From Clostridiaceae bacterium BL-3 (lineage in GTDB: Bacteria > Bacillota > Clostridia > Clostridiales > Clostridiaceae), in NCBI GenBank assembly GCA_902809985.1, contig CADDXC010000002.1, forward strand, positions 186,001-250,000: a DNA stretch of 64,000 nucleotides, read 5' to 3'. The notes beneath the pieces are model-generated. The model was given only the letters and a program-made list of their open reading frames with translations, made no database searches and had not been told where the DNA came from. A program made the translations under genes and the position numbers. Positions 50,501 through 58,897 of this stretch are shown piece after piece. The stretch's first letter is position 1, and every line of letters begins with the position of its first letter.

Positions 50501-53153
50501 GGATATTGTAAATAATAGTTTATCTAGAATCAGAAGAAATAAGGATGGAAGGGTATTCATTTTAAATAAAAGTGAAGTAAAGGAGGAAGATGTGAATTTT
50601 CTAAAGGCTGTGTCCAGATTTGTAATAGACGGTCAAGAGGGAGAATTGTTTAAGCAGTTTATGTGTAGTATGGATTCTCTAGAAGATGAAAGGGTGAGAA
50701 ATCTTGGTGATTTTGTCTATAATAAAAATGGAAAGGTAATTTCCTCCTACAGTTTTGAAATTCCTCTTCTTCGATATTTTAATGACATAGGTGGTTTTTC
50801 AAAGGATGGAAAGTCCTATATAATAGTGTTGAAAAATTATAGCAATACTCCTGCGCCGTGGATAAATGTTATTTCTAATAGGAGATTTGGATTTCATATT
50901 TCTGAAAGTGGTATATCCTATACCTGGAATAAAAACAGCAGGGAAAACAAACTTACAGAATGGTCAAATGATCCTGTGATGGATGGCGAGGCTGAAAGTT
51001 TATATGTAAAAGATGAAGAAACGGGACATATATGGAGTATATCTCCTGGACCTGTAAGGGATTCGGGACAATATGTAATAGAGCATGGTTTTGGCTATTC
51101 TATTTTTAAACATGAAGCAGACCAAATAGTGGGTCAAATGACTGTGTTTGCAGACATAGAGGACAGTGTGAAGGTGTGTAGGATAAAACTGCATAACATA
51201 GGTAAGAGGAAAAGGATACTTTCAATAATCTACTATGCAAAATTGGTATTGGGGGTCTGCCATGAGCAAACTGCGCAGTATATATATACTGGAGTTGACA
51301 AGGAGCATGAGTATATATATGCTAAGAATCCATATAGCCAGTATTTCAAAGATGGAATATGTTATTTGAAGATATTGGGCGGCAAGCAGATGTCCTATAC
51401 AGGTGTTAGAACGGAATTTATAGGGCGCCAGGGGAACGTGTGGAGGCCTGAAGGACTCTGCCTTAAAAACCTTTCTAATACGGTGGGAGCTGGATTTGAT
51501 CCCTGTATGGCTCAAAATGTAAAAGTGGAATTAGATGCCAACTCAGAAGGGGAAATTATTGTTCTTTTTGGGCAGGAGGATAATTTTGAGGAAATCAACA
51601 GAGTCATAGAGAAGTACAGTAATGCCGGAAGCATTCAGCAGGAGTTAAAAAACAGCCAGGATTATTGGAAAAGTACACTTGAAACTATACAGGTCAATAC
51701 TCCTGACGATTCAATGAATATAATGTTAAATGGATGGCTTATGTATCAGGTGATATCCTGCAGGTACTGGTCCAGGACTGCATTCTATCAATCTGGGGGT
51801 GCCTATGGCTTTAGGGATCAGCTTCAGGACGTAAGTGCTATATCCTATATACGTCCTGATATAACCAGGGAGCACATAATTTACAGTGCATCCAGACAGT
51901 ATCTAGAAGGGGATGTTCAGCATTGGTGGCACCCGTATGTAGGAAGTGGCATTAGGACCAAGTTTTCCGATGATTTGCTTTGGATGCCCTATGTAGTGGA
52001 GGATTATATAAAGAATACGGGAGATTATAGCATATTGAATGAAGCGGTACCATATCTTAATGACAGTCAGTTAAAAGATGATGAATATGAAAGATACAGT
52101 ATATCCCCCGTATCCGAGGAAAGTGGAACTATTTATGATCACTGTATAAGAGCTATTGAAAAATCATGTAGATTTGGAGAGCATAATATTCCACTCATGG
52201 GTTCAGGAGACTGGAATGATGGAATGAATACCGTGGGAAATAAAGGAAAGGGAGAAAGTGTGTGGCTGGGATGGTTTTTATACAGTATATTGGATAAGCT
52301 CATTCCGCTGTGCAAATTTATGAAAGATGAAGAAAAGATCATAAAATACTCTAAATTAAAGGAATTTATAAAGGAAAATCTAGAGAAAAATGCCTGGGAT
52401 GGAAGCTGGTATAAAAGAGCTTATTTTGACGATGGAACTCCGCTTGGGTCTGTGAAAAATGAAGAATGTCAGATTGATTCAATTTCTCAATCCTGGGCAG
52501 TTATATCCGGGGCTGCAAAGGAATCCAGAGCTAAAGAGGCAGTTCATGCCCTGGACAGGAATCTTATAAAAAAGGATAAGGGTATCATATTGCTGCTTAC
52601 ACCGGCTTTTGACAAATCCTCTCTGGAACCTGGATATATTAAAGGATATATACCTGGAGTAAGAGAAAATGGAGGACAGTATACCCATGCAGCCATATGG
52701 TCCATTATGGCTTTTGCTAAAATAGGAGATAGGGAGAAAGCCTATAGAACTTTTTCTATGATAAACCCTATAAACCATGCTAAAGATTATTTGAATTGTC
52801 ATGTCTATAAGGTAGAACCTTATGTGGTGGCAGCAGATGTGTATGCAGTAGAGCCCTATGTGGGGAGAGGAGGATGGAGCTGGTATACAGGGGCGGCAGG
52901 ATGGCTTTATAGAGCAGGTGTAGAGACCATACTCGGAATGACATTTAAGGAAAACAGAGGCTTTGTCATAACGCCTTCCGTGCCAGAGGAATGGAAAGAT
53001 TACAGCATACGATATAACAGAGATGATTGTGTCTATGATATACAGGTGATCAGGGAAAAGGAAAAGGGAACATGGGTTGATGGTGATAAAATTGAGGATG
53101 GAATAATACCATTTTTTAAGCATGGACAGCATAGTGTTAAAATAAATATATAA
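44535..53153 (+). CDS. Giant cyclic beta-1,2-glucan synthase-like protein (GT84-GH94)
   Basis: This ~2872-residue membrane protein matches the size and layout of NdvB/Cgs enzymes. It has N-terminal membrane anchors (about 1-20 and 415-475), and a GT84 glycosyltransferase domain with the UDP-glucose-binding DADTILPKD (about 637-645) and RLHRWVRGDWQLIPW. A membrane cluster (about 820-975) follows, then the central region with RWQ-type sugar-binding segments, which in characterised enzymes performs cyclisation. A C-terminal GH94 phosphorylase-like domain carries GSGDWNDGMNTVG (about 2555-2567), with the catalytic Asp. It would polymerise UDP-glucose into beta-1,2-glucan and cyclise it. The frame extends to 44469, but ATG 44535, 12 bases after AGGAAAGG, is the likelier start. 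It follows lysA by 97 bp. Confidence 0.87.
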   Translation: MLYIISIAIIMVIVMIYRVLNRCENTDHNAGDNVLAFNMSKEELKKYAREIAVIPAADRKRSCKKKLMRSLNREYKSILDGCDFFESEIKGKIEVASCAEWLLDNLYLIKKEYKDIKANMTESYYRNLPVIKEGIMKGYPRIYYIAKEMLSHTYGAVDEDTIEDFINSYEENKVLKNSELWALPVMIRIALLQNISNITDSIVFMQKERNRAEVVAERIMNSGKNVNEEIEKLKREKIRFTSHFTEKFIRVLRDNFIGYIEVYNWIDEELDKEDSSVKRMVNIDHQKQGIYQVLMENSIKGIREVCGLNWKENFERLSYVERILKKDPAGIYSKMDFCSKDYYRHRIEKLSKAINVPESFIAKKAVECAGEALETAKKYEKHVGYYLIDSGTYCLKKKIKSSGEEYREVDFKIANNMTPNFYIGSIVLGTIFLDVLVSGINFYFENLPLWKYIIEMLVLLIPSSEIFISIFNWSINKLSEPRFIPKIEFKQGIPEEFSTAVVIPTLTSKAHRMKELIGNLEVYYLANKEKNLYFVLLEDFKDSTEKEDYKDKIIVDTALDEIKKLNEKYGEQGKDKFYFLSRCREYNEREKKWMGWERKRGKLMEFNALIRGDKTTSYDIVSGDIGNLYKVKYVITLDADTILPKDTAKLLIGAMAHPLNVPYLNNKKIIRGHGLMQPRISVGVVSANKTFYSSIFSGQTGIDVYTTAISDVYEDLFDEGIFTGKGIYDVDIFNTVLKDEIPENTVLSHDLLEGSYVRAALVTDIELIDGYPAYYNSSCKRLHRWVRGDWQLIPWIFKKSPLNKLSRWKIFDNLRRSTVQPGIMILIAAALTLFQTPDNLLVMALISLLCPIFFDVSEAVVSPVKGISLSGNMVNFRNAVEQFFLILSFLPYQAYLMLDAIIRTIYRMSISKRNLLQWQTAADAEAASSKTFKGYLRSMWICSAISVIIAFLAFRRGVDTLFFMLPFCIIWFLAPWMAFSVSREEKNDEKIQMKYEEKKLLGRISRKIWAYFEDFTLPENNWLPPDNYQEEPYKGLAYRTSPTNMAMGITSNIVAYDLGYVGIKEVEYRLENIILNMGSLEKHRGHFYNWYDIKTKKPLGSRYISTVDSGNLVGYIWVTIEALEEYLNCPLVNKNLSFGLKDTLRLAQEEIAKEFKVPRIYENFMESENEFNIYSLKDYLRSIIKKSCEINENYGDLYWNEKVKYMASHFQKELDEFFPWIDLVSGDERFEAFKGELDKLANKISLKELSSTIDRLAHLGFENHDKNMNENIGDLKNMLNITKLKADDLLLRLKDVKEKLVKMGEEHDFSILYDKKRRLFAIGYDVENNIIGNNYYDLLASEARQASFVAIAKGQVEKSHWFNLGRAMTYAGGGKALVSWSGTMFEYLMPLIIMKNFPGTLLSDTYKYIVEAQKRYADSKHVPWGISESAYYDFDLNSVYQYKAFGVPGIGLKRGLVNELVIAPYASIMALQVDFKNALNNVKSIIKLKAEGKYGFYDAIDYTRKRFSKNKKNKLVKCFMVHHEGMSFMSLDNILRENILQERFHRVPRVRAVELLLQEKSSKNVIYDRKQDTGKPKTVFQNENVITRKYNNAKTDVPEVNVISSGRYSLMITNSGSGYSKMEDTMLYRYREDVVTNDTGMFFYIKNINSNEYWSAAYEPCKGIPEEYEVVFSPDKSEFKRKDGNLRTHMKITVSHEDSGEIRKISITNMSNSVREVEITSYLEVTLSSYNADLVHPAFGKLFIQTEFIQNPTCIIAGRRSRNAGEQKKWLVQTIAVEGERAGTIQYETNRDNFIGRGRNLVNPRAMDNDVQLTKSVGAVIDPIISLRVRIRIEPGRTGKVAYSTMLADSKENAVKLANKYGDMCNVNRMFQLSWTEAQLEMKYLGITSNQINVYQKIASKILFLSDLFQNRYKYIVNMKKSQSALWPYGISGDLPIVLLIIRDESNIDFVRQLLRAQEYWTLKNLSVDLVLLNLEDSSYMQPLQNKLRDIVNNSLSRIRRNKDGRVFILNKSEVKEEDVNFLKAVSRFVIDGQEGELFKQFMCSMDSLEDERVRNLGDFVYNKNGKVISSYSFEIPLLRYFNDIGGFSKDGKSYIIVLKNYSNTPAPWINVISNRRFGFHISESGISYTWNKNSRENKLTEWSNDPVMDGEAESLYVKDEETGHIWSISPGPVRDSGQYVIEHGFGYSIFKHEADQIVGQMTVFADIEDSVKVCRIKLHNIGKRKRILSIIYYAKLVLGVCHEQTAQYIYTGVDKEHEYIYAKNPYSQYFKDGICYLKILGGKQMSYTGVRTEFIGRQGNVWRPEGLCLKNLSNTVGAGFDPCMAQNVKVELDANSEGEIIVLFGQEDNFEEINRVIEKYSNAGSIQQELKNSQDYWKSTLETIQVNTPDDSMNIMLNGWLMYQVISCRYWSRTAFYQSGGAYGFRDQLQDVSAISYIRPDITREHIIYSASRQYLEGDVQHWWHPYVGSGIRTKFSDDLLWMPYVVEDYIKNTGDYSILNEAVPYLNDSQLKDDEYERYSISPVSEESGTIYDHCIRAIEKSCRFGEHNIPLMGSGDWNDGMNTVGNKGKGESVWLGWFLYSILDKLIPLCKFMKDEEKIIKYSKLKEFIKENLEKNAWDGSWYKRAYFDDGTPLGSVKNEECQIDSISQSWAVISGAAKESRAKEAVHALDRNLIKKDKGIILLLTPAFDKSSLEPGYIKGYIPGVRENGGQYTHAAIWSIMAFAKIGDREKAYRTFSMINPINHAKDYLNCHVYKVEPYVVAADVYAVEPYVGRGGWSWYTGAAGWLYRAGVETILGMTFKENRGFVITPSVPEEWKDYSIRYNRDDCVYDIQVIREKEKGTWVDGDKIEDGIIPFFKHGQHSVKINI

Positions 53154-53233
53154 AATATAAAATTTTTAGAAGGGTTTTCTACTATGTATAGAGAATTTAT
53201 ATTATATAATAATATTAATAGGAGGAATTGATC

Positions 53234-53608
53234 ATGATAGAAGTCAAACAAGTTTACAAATGTGAAGTATGTGGCAATATAGTGGAGGTTCTCTATAAAG
53301 GTGGTGGAACTTTAGTATGTTGTGGCAAACCCATGAAATTGATAGAGGAGAATACTGTGGATGCTGCTCTTGAAAAACATATACCTGTAATTGAAGAAAT
53401 AGATGGCGGAGTAAAAGTTAAAGTTGGATCAGTTGAACATCCTATGACACCAGAACATTATATTCAGTGGATCGAAGTCCATACTGAAAATAAAATCTAT
53501 AGAAAATATTTGAAACCAGGTGAAAAACCGGAAGCTACATTTAAACTGGATGAAAAAGTTGTAATGGCAAGAGAATATTGTAATTTGCATGGACTTTGGA
53601 AAAAATAA
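53234..53608 (+). CDS. dfx: Desulfoferrodoxin (superoxide reductase)
   Basis: This 124-residue non-haem iron protein reduces superoxide to hydrogen peroxide in anaerobes. The N-terminal desulforedoxin domain has YKCEVCGN and VCCGKPM (Cys4 iron centre I). The C-terminal domain has the centre II ligands in [24 protein letters not shown] and [11 protein letters not shown]. This is therefore the two-iron class. AGGAGG lies 8 bases before ATG 53234; the TTG at 53228 is not needed. It is monocistronic, ending in a strong terminator. Confidence 0.96.
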   Translation: MIEVKQVYKCEVCGNIVEVLYKGGGTLVCCGKPMKLIEENTVDAALEKHIPVIEEIDGGVKVKVGSVEHPMTPEHYIQWIEVHTENKIYRKYLKPGEKPEATFKLDEKVVMAREYCNLHGLWKK

Positions 53609-53626
53609 TACCGTATTTTGTTCCAG

Positions 53627-53648
53627 CCTCCCCATAAATTTGGGGAGG
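53627..53648 (+). terminator. Terminator of dfx
   Basis: CCTCCCC (53627-53633) pairs with GGGGAGG (53642-53648), followed by TTTTTATA. Confidence 0.92.
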
Positions 53649-53734
53649 TTTTTATAATAAAATAAATTACTATGGTAATTTTAGAATATTTATAGTAAAA
53701 TATATAATAATATTTAATATAAATTAAATCCTTT

Positions 53735-53993
53735 GAAGGGAAGCAAGTAAATTTAAAAACAGATTTATAGAGAGTTGTATATGGTGAAAGTACAATAATT
53801 ATGCTTAAATTGAATGGGTTCCAGAGGAGTAAAATGAATTAAATTAATTTTTAGTAGTTTTAACCGTAATTCTTGCGTTATGAGATAGGATTTTGTGATC
53901 CATTTTGAGGAGAAGGTTCTTTGAGCTTCTTGAATTTAGGTGGTACAGCGTTAAAAGCGCCCTATGATTTAAATCATAGGGCGCTTTTTATCA
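53735..53993 (+). promoter_or_regulatory. T-box leader upstream of trpS
   Basis: The T-box core AGGTGGTACAGCG (53938-53950) is followed by a perfect terminator, with arms 53953-53970 and 53971-53988 (AAAAGCGCCCTATGATTT) and T-rich end. The likely specifier is TGG (53815-53817) in the context GAATGGGTT, the tryptophan codon, parallel to GAACCTGCC in the proS leader. Uncharged tRNA-Trp should relieve termination. Confidence 0.88.
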
Positions 53994-54026
53994 ATCAAAA
54001 ATATTGTAATATTTGGAGGTAAAATT

Positions 54027-55040
54027 ATGGAAAATAAGAAAAAAGTAATATTTAGTGGAATTCAACCCTCGGGAAATTTAACCATAGGAAATTATTTTGG
54101 AGCCTTGAAGAACTGGGTAAAGCTTCAGGATAAATACGACTGTTATTTTTGTGTGGTGGATCTACATGCCATAACTGTAAGGCAGGAACCAAAGGATTTG
54201 AGAAGAAGGACACTTGAAGTACTGGCCATATATCTGGCTGCAGGCATAGACCCTGAGAAAAATACCATATTTATTCAATCTCATGTTCCTACTCATAGTG
54301 AAGCAGCATGGCTTTTAAACTGTTTTACTTATGTGGGAGAGCTTGAGAGAATGACTCAGTATAAAAGCAAGGCCAAAAAGTATGGGGATACGGCAGAGGG
54401 TGTAAGTGCAGGACTCCTCAATTACCCTGTACTGATGGCCGCAGATATATTGCTTTACAATGCAGATCTTGTACCTGTAGGAAAAGATCAGACTCAACAC
54501 ATTGAAATTACTAGGGATATAGCTGAAAGATTTAATAATGCCTATAGTCCTACGTTTACTTTACCGGAGGGGTATATACCAGAAGGAGGATCCAAGATAA
54601 TGGATCTGCAGGATCCTACAAAAAAAATGTCTAAGTCATCCAGCAATCCTAACAGTTACATACTGATTATGGATCCTCCTGAAGTGATAAGAAGAAAGAT
54701 AAGTAGGTGTATTACGGACAGTGTAGGTGTGGTGAAATACACAGATGATCAGCCGGGTGTGAAAAATCTCATAAATATATTGGTTGCAGCTGCTGGAATG
54801 AGTCATGGTGAAATAGAAGCTAAATATAAGGGAAAAGGTTATGCCGAATTTAAAAATGATGTAGCAGAAGCCTTGATAAGAGAACTTTCTCCCATACAGA
54901 ACAAAGTAAATGAATTTCTTGAGAATAAAAAATATCTGGAGGAAATATATAAGAAGGGTGCAGAAAAAGCATACTATGTGTCCAGTAAAGTCTTGAGGAA
55001 AATGCAGAAAAAAATAGGATTCATACCTGTGTCAAAATAA
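54027..55040 (+). CDS. trpS: Tryptophanyl-tRNA synthetase
   Basis: This class I synthetase charges tRNA-Trp. The 337-residue length is standard. The HIGH-type motif appears as GNLTIGNYFGAL (about 17-28) and the KMSKS loop as PTKKMSKSSSNP (about 198-209). PVGKDQTQHIEITRDIAERFN lies between them as typical landmark GKDQTQHIE. TTTGGAGG precedes the ATG. It is controlled by the tryptophan T-box. A bidirectional terminator separates it from converging prfC. Confidence 0.96.
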   Translation: MENKKKVIFSGIQPSGNLTIGNYFGALKNWVKLQDKYDCYFCVVDLHAITVRQEPKDLRRRTLEVLAIYLAAGIDPEKNTIFIQSHVPTHSEAAWLLNCFTYVGELERMTQYKSKAKKYGDTAEGVSAGLLNYPVLMAADILLYNADLVPVGKDQTQHIEITRDIAERFNNAYSPTFTLPEGYIPEGGSKIMDLQDPTKKMSKSSSNPNSYILIMDPPEVIRRKISRCITDSVGVVKYTDDQPGVKNLINILVAAAGMSHGEIEAKYKGKGYAEFKNDVAEALIRELSPIQNKVNEFLENKKYLEEIYKKGAEKAYYVSSKVLRKMQKKIGFIPVSK

Positions 55041-55075
55041 AAGATCTGGTATATGAATTTTAGGTATAATAAATT

Positions 55076-55117
55076 AAGGGCAAATTACCGCTGTAAAACA
55101 GCATCTAATTTGCCCTT
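55076..55117. terminator. Bidirectional terminator between trpS and prfC
   Basis: AAGGGCAAATTA (55076-55087) pairs perfectly with TAATTTGCCCTT (55106-55117), with an inner CTGT/ACAG stem. Confidence 0.9.
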
Positions 55118-55129
55118 GATAAAAGTTAT

Positions 55130-56761
55130 TTATTCTACTTTTCCTATATCTGACAGTTCAAGGCCCTTGTTGTGTTCCAGTGCCCAGCTGATATTCCATT
55201 CACTTTGAAATATCAATATATCTCTTCCCTTTAAGTCCTTTACTTTTTTTGTATCACTTGTTAAAATTAAATTTTCTAATGCTGTTTTAGAGTTCTCTAT
55301 CCACCTTATAGCTCTGTAAGGTAAGACATCTATTTTTATATCCACATTGTATTCACTTTTCATCCTATATTCTAATACTTCAAACTGGAGTAATCCCACT
55401 ACACCTATGATGATTTCCTCAATGCCTATATTTAATTCCTTAAATACTTGAATTGCACCTTCCTGTGAGATCTCTGTTATTCCCTTTATAAACTGTTTTC
55501 TTTTCATGGTATCTATGGTTTTAACTCTGGCGAAATGTTCGGGTGCGAAAACGGGAATACTTTCAAATTTAAATTTTTTATCAGGAGAACAGAGGGTATC
55601 TCCTATACTGTAAATCCCTGGATCAAATACACCTATTATGTCCCCGGCATATGCTTCTTCTACTATTTCTCTGTCCTGAGCTAAAAATTGCTGTGGTTGG
55701 GAGAGTTTGACTTTACTTTTTCCCTGTATGTGAAATACTTCCATTCCTTTTTTGAATTTCCCAGAGCATATTCTCATAAATGCAATTCTATCTCTATGAG
55801 AGGGATTCATATTGGCCTGTATTTTAAATACAAAGGCTGAGAACCTGGGATCAAAAGCGTCTATTTCCCCAATGTCAGATTTTCTGGGCAATGGCGGTGA
55901 GGTTAAATTTAAAAATTCTTTTAAGAAGGGCTCTACCCCGAAATTTGTAAGGGCACTGCCGAAAAACACGGGAGTAAGCATACCCTTTCTAACTTCTTTT
56001 ATATTAAATTTATCTCCAGCTATATCCAAAAGTTCTATATCTTCCTGAAGCTTTTTGTGGAGAGGTTCTCCTAGAAGATCCTTAAATACGGCATCTTCCA
56101 CCGTACCTTCTACAGATGTTACTGCAGTTTGACCATGATTGCCTCCATTGAAAACTTCTATTAAATTTTTTTTTCTGTCATATATACCTTTAAAATCTTT
56201 ACCGGATCCTATGGGCCAGTTCATTGGGTAAGATTTTATACCAAGTACATTTTCTATGTCCTCCATTAGTTCAAAAGGATCTTTGCTTTCTCTATCCATC
56301 TTATTTATGAATGTAAATATGGGAATTCCTCTCAAACTGCATACATTAAAAAGTTTTTTAGTCTGGGCTTCAACTCCCTTTGCAGCATCAATAACCATTA
56401 CAGCACTGTCTGCAGCCATTAAAGTTCTATATGTATCCTCACTAAAATCCTGATGTCCTGGTGTATCCAGTATATTTATACAGTAATTATCGTAATTGAA
56501 TTGCATTACCGATGAAGTTACAGAAATTCCTCTCTTTTTCTCAATGTCCATCCAGTCTGATACTGCATGTTTTGTAGCTTTTCTAGCCTTAACTGAACCT
56601 GCAAGTCTTATGGCACCACCGTATAATAGCAGCTTTTCAGTAAGGGTTGTTTTACCAGCGTCCGGGTGAGATATTATTGCGAAAGTTCTTCTTTTTTCTA
56701 TCTCTTTTCTTAAGTCTGCCACTACATTTTCTCTCCTATTCTCTCTATTAGTTAGTTCCAT
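55130..56761 (-). CDS. prfC: Peptide chain release factor 3
   Basis: RF3 is a translational GTPase that ejects RF1/RF2 after termination. The 543-residue protein has G1 SHPDAGKTTLTEKLL (about 33-47), G2 region KKRGISVTSSVMQF, G3 LDTPGHQDFSEDTYRTL, G4 FINKMDRESKDPFELMEDIE and the RF3-specific C-terminal domain (PVFAPEHFARVKTID, IGVVGLLQFEVLEYR). The phrase SDWMDIEKKRGISVTSSV is typical of RF3 rather than EF-G. There is no leader feature of note. It is monocistronic and converges with trpS. Confidence 0.95.
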   Translation of the reverse strand: MELTNRENRRENVVADLRKEIEKRRTFAIISHPDAGKTTLTEKLLLYGGAIRLAGSVKARKATKHAVSDWMDIEKKRGISVTSSVMQFNYDNYCINILDTPGHQDFSEDTYRTLMAADSAVMVIDAAKGVEAQTKKLFNVCSLRGIPIFTFINKMDRESKDPFELMEDIENVLGIKSYPMNWPIGSGKDFKGIYDRKKNLIEVFNGGNHGQTAVTSVEGTVEDAVFKDLLGEPLHKKLQEDIELLDIAGDKFNIKEVRKGMLTPVFFGSALTNFGVEPFLKEFLNLTSPPLPRKSDIGEIDAFDPRFSAFVFKIQANMNPSHRDRIAFMRICSGKFKKGMEVFHIQGKSKVKLSQPQQFLAQDREIVEEAYAGDIIGVFDPGIYSIGDTLCSPDKKFKFESIPVFAPEHFARVKTIDTMKRKQFIKGITEISQEGAIQVFKELNIGIEEIIIGVVGLLQFEVLEYRMKSEYNVDIKIDVLPYRAIRWIENSKTALENLILTSDTKKVKDLKGRDILIFQSEWNISWALEHNKGLELSDIGKVE

Positions 56762-56838
56762 TACTGATTTTAACTTTATTATATATTAATGTCAACTTCA
56801 GATAAATATAGTGTTGACAAGTGTATTTTAAAAACAAA

Positions 56839-57825
56839 TTAGTTTTTCATGGTGTACAAATAATAATTATTAACATAAATAGGTTTTCTATTTTTGTAGT
56901 AGAATATATTTAAAGGTTTTTCAAATAATATTTTAGCCTTGTCCAATATAAAATCTGACAATTTTACAGTTACATATGCCAAAATCATACCGGCAATTAT
57001 GTCTATTACCCAGTGAATTTCAAGATACAGGGTTGAATATATTACGCTCAGGCAAAAAAATCCAAAGATAAATTTGAATATTTTATTTCTTTCCCTAAGT
57101 GCCAATAAGAACATGGCAAAGCATATAGATGTATGCATAGAAGGAAAACAATTGAGTGTAATTCCAGCAGCAGCTTTAGAACTTAAGTGTCTGGCCAGTC
57201 CATCAGGTTGTCCAAGTACATACCATACCTCTTGCAGGTGAAAGGTAAGGTAAAATGGAGTTATCAAGAATATTTGCAGAACATGGGCGGATAATGTATA
57301 ACGAAGCATCTTTTTTAAATCCATAATTAATGCAGATCTGTATAATGCCAATAGAACGGGAAGTACAAAACCATTGTTGTATACCATTCTGAAGAACCAG
57401 GTTAGAGTTTCTGATTTGTATACTCTTGCAAAACTTCCGTCATTAAAAGGTATACTGCTGAAAATGGGATTTAGATTTACTATTATATCTTTTTTAATCT
57501 GCCATCGTAACATTTTACCCCAGAATCCATATCCATGTTTATTTATATAAAATATAAACAGGAAAAAAACAGTACATATTAATAGAAATGGAATTAATTT
57601 AACATCGTGTCTAATGTCTTTATAAACAGTAAAACATATTAAAGCAAGCATAAATAAATATATTTTGCTGGTTAGACTGATGGATGAATAAGGTGCTATG
57701 TGCAGGGCTCTGTGTAAAAAAAATAAACCTATAAGCACAAAATAGTACCTTTTTAATAGTTCCAGAAGTTCTAGGCATATATATTTTGCTCTTCTCCATA
57801 TTTTTTTTTCTACTAATTTTTGCAT
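56839..57825 (-). CDS. PAP2-superfamily membrane phosphatase/transferase
   Basis: This 328-residue polytopic membrane protein has the PAP2-type active-site pieces: the His nucleophile partner in NCFPSMHTSICFAMFLLA (about residues 220-237) and HWVIDIIAGMILAYV (about 275-289). The first Lys-rich PAP2 motif is weak or absent, as in the inositol-phosphorylceramide-synthase/AUR1-like branch. It may handle undecaprenyl- or lipid-linked phosphates in the envelope. RBS GGGAGG lies before the ATG. Upstream on the same strand is a 51-aa membrane protein, about 130 bp away. Confidence 0.8.
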   Translation of the reverse strand: MQKLVEKKIWRRAKYICLELLELLKRYYFVLIGLFFLHRALHIAPYSSISLTSKIYLFMLALICFTVYKDIRHDVKLIPFLLICTVFFLFIFYINKHGYGFWGKMLRWQIKKDIIVNLNPIFSSIPFNDGSFARVYKSETLTWFFRMVYNNGFVLPVLLALYRSALIMDLKKMLRYTLSAHVLQIFLITPFYLTFHLQEVWYVLGQPDGLARHLSSKAAAGITLNCFPSMHTSICFAMFLLALRERNKIFKFIFGFFCLSVIYSTLYLEIHWVIDIIAGMILAYVTVKLSDFILDKAKILFEKPLNIFYYKNRKPIYVNNYYLYTMKN

Positions 57826-57958
57826 AAAATTATAACCTCCCTATGTACAAGATAAATTATATCATGAGTAAAACAGTAAGTATATAAGATATTCGCATAT
57901 ACTTACTGTTTTTTAAAGTACATAGAGAGGTTGGTGAAAATCATAAAAAATTGTAAAT

Positions 57959-58114
57959 TTATGTGTGTTTTTTCCTGGTAACTAATAGATCCAATGTAAA
58001 GACAGAGATACATATTAAAAGCAAAATGTTTATAGATATTGCTCCTATTCTTAACATTAATCCTATGAAAAATAATATAACTATAAGATTACAAAGCCAT
58101 TTGAAAAATGTCAT
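57959..58114 (-). CDS. Small membrane protein (51 aa)
   Basis: This short frame behind a strong AAGAGGAGG site encodes a 51-residue protein. A hydrophobic segment (LCNLIVILFFIGLML, about 7-21) is followed by a second (INILLLICISVFTLDLL, about 28-44), and the end is basic (VTRKKHT). It lies about 133 bp before the PAP2 gene on the same strand. I do not recognise the family. Two-helix small membrane proteins of this type often modulate larger membrane partners, but that is speculation here. Confidence 0.65.
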   Translation of the reverse strand: MTFFKWLCNLIVILFFIGLMLRIGAISINILLLICISVFTLDLLVTRKKHT

Positions 58115-58266
58115 TGTTTCCTCCTCTTAAATCTATTATTCAATATATATTATTACCCTTATTGAGCAAAGTTATTATAAAATAAAATTGTACCCATACA
58201 TTTTGACTTTTTTGTAAACAAAAATATAATAGTACTAACTTATAATTAGAGAAAGGATTGACCGTA

Positions 58267-58827
58267 ATGGAACAAAAAAAATTAAGCATTAGTGATCTAA
58301 AAGTTCGAGATATCATTCAAGTAGCACTTATGGCAGCGGTAACCTATATTGCTACAGCTGTAATCAATATACCGACAGGAGTTGTGTTTAGGGGAGTCGT
58401 ACATCTGGGAGACAGCATGGTACTTTTAGCAGCAGTACTTTTGGGAAGAAAAAAAGGTTTTTTTTCAGCTGCTATAGGAATGAGTTTATTTGATATTCTT
58501 TCACCTTATGCTATTTGGGCGCCCTTTACTTTTTTTATAAAGGGTATTATGGCGTGGATTGCGGCAGCAATTGCCTATAGAGGAAAATATAATGGGGAAA
58601 AGCTGTGGAATAATGTACTAGCATTTGCTATGGCTTGCGTCTGGATGATAGCAGCGTATTATACAGCCGGAGTTTTAATGATGCATTACATAACCAATAT
58701 AGGTTTCTCCCAGGCACTTGTATTATCAGCGGCAGAAATTCCGGGAAATATTGCACAGAGCATTGTGGGAATGGCTATAGCACTTCCACTGGCAAAAGTT
58801 TTAAAAAGAGTAAATTTGGTAAAATAG
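58267..58827 (+). CDS. ECF transporter S component
   Basis: This 186-residue integral membrane protein has about six hydrophobic helices. It has the S-component-type start VRDIIQVALMAAVTYIATAVINIP, the loop VFRGVVHLGDSMVLLAAVLLGRKKGFFSAAIGMSLFDILSPYAIW (landmark HLGDSMVLLAAVLLGRKKG) and a C-terminal AEIPGNIAQSIVGMAIALPL. It would be the substrate-binding part of an energy-coupling-factor vitamin importer and would need EcfA/EcfA'/EcfT encoded elsewhere. The substrate is not evident and no riboswitch was seen upstream. ATG 58267 has AGAAAGG 10 bases upstream; the TTG at 58258 is less likely. Confidence 0.82.
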   Translation: MEQKKLSISDLKVRDIIQVALMAAVTYIATAVINIPTGVVFRGVVHLGDSMVLLAAVLLGRKKGFFSAAIGMSLFDILSPYAIWAPFTFFIKGIMAWIAAAIAYRGKYNGEKLWNNVLAFAMACVWMIAAYYTAGVLMMHYITNIGFSQALVLSAAEIPGNIAQSIVGMAIALPLAKVLKRVNLVK

Positions 58828-58872
58828 AAATGTTGGGAATTATGCAGCTAAGTTGCTGACGGTAAATAAGTA

Positions 58873-58895
58873 AAAGAGAGGATAAACCTCTCTTT
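58873..58895. terminator. Bidirectional terminator
   Basis: AAAGAGAGG (58873-58881) pairs with CCTCTCTTT (58887-58895), between the ECF gene (+) and the zinc-ribbon gene (-). Confidence 0.85.
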
Positions 58896-58897
58896 AT

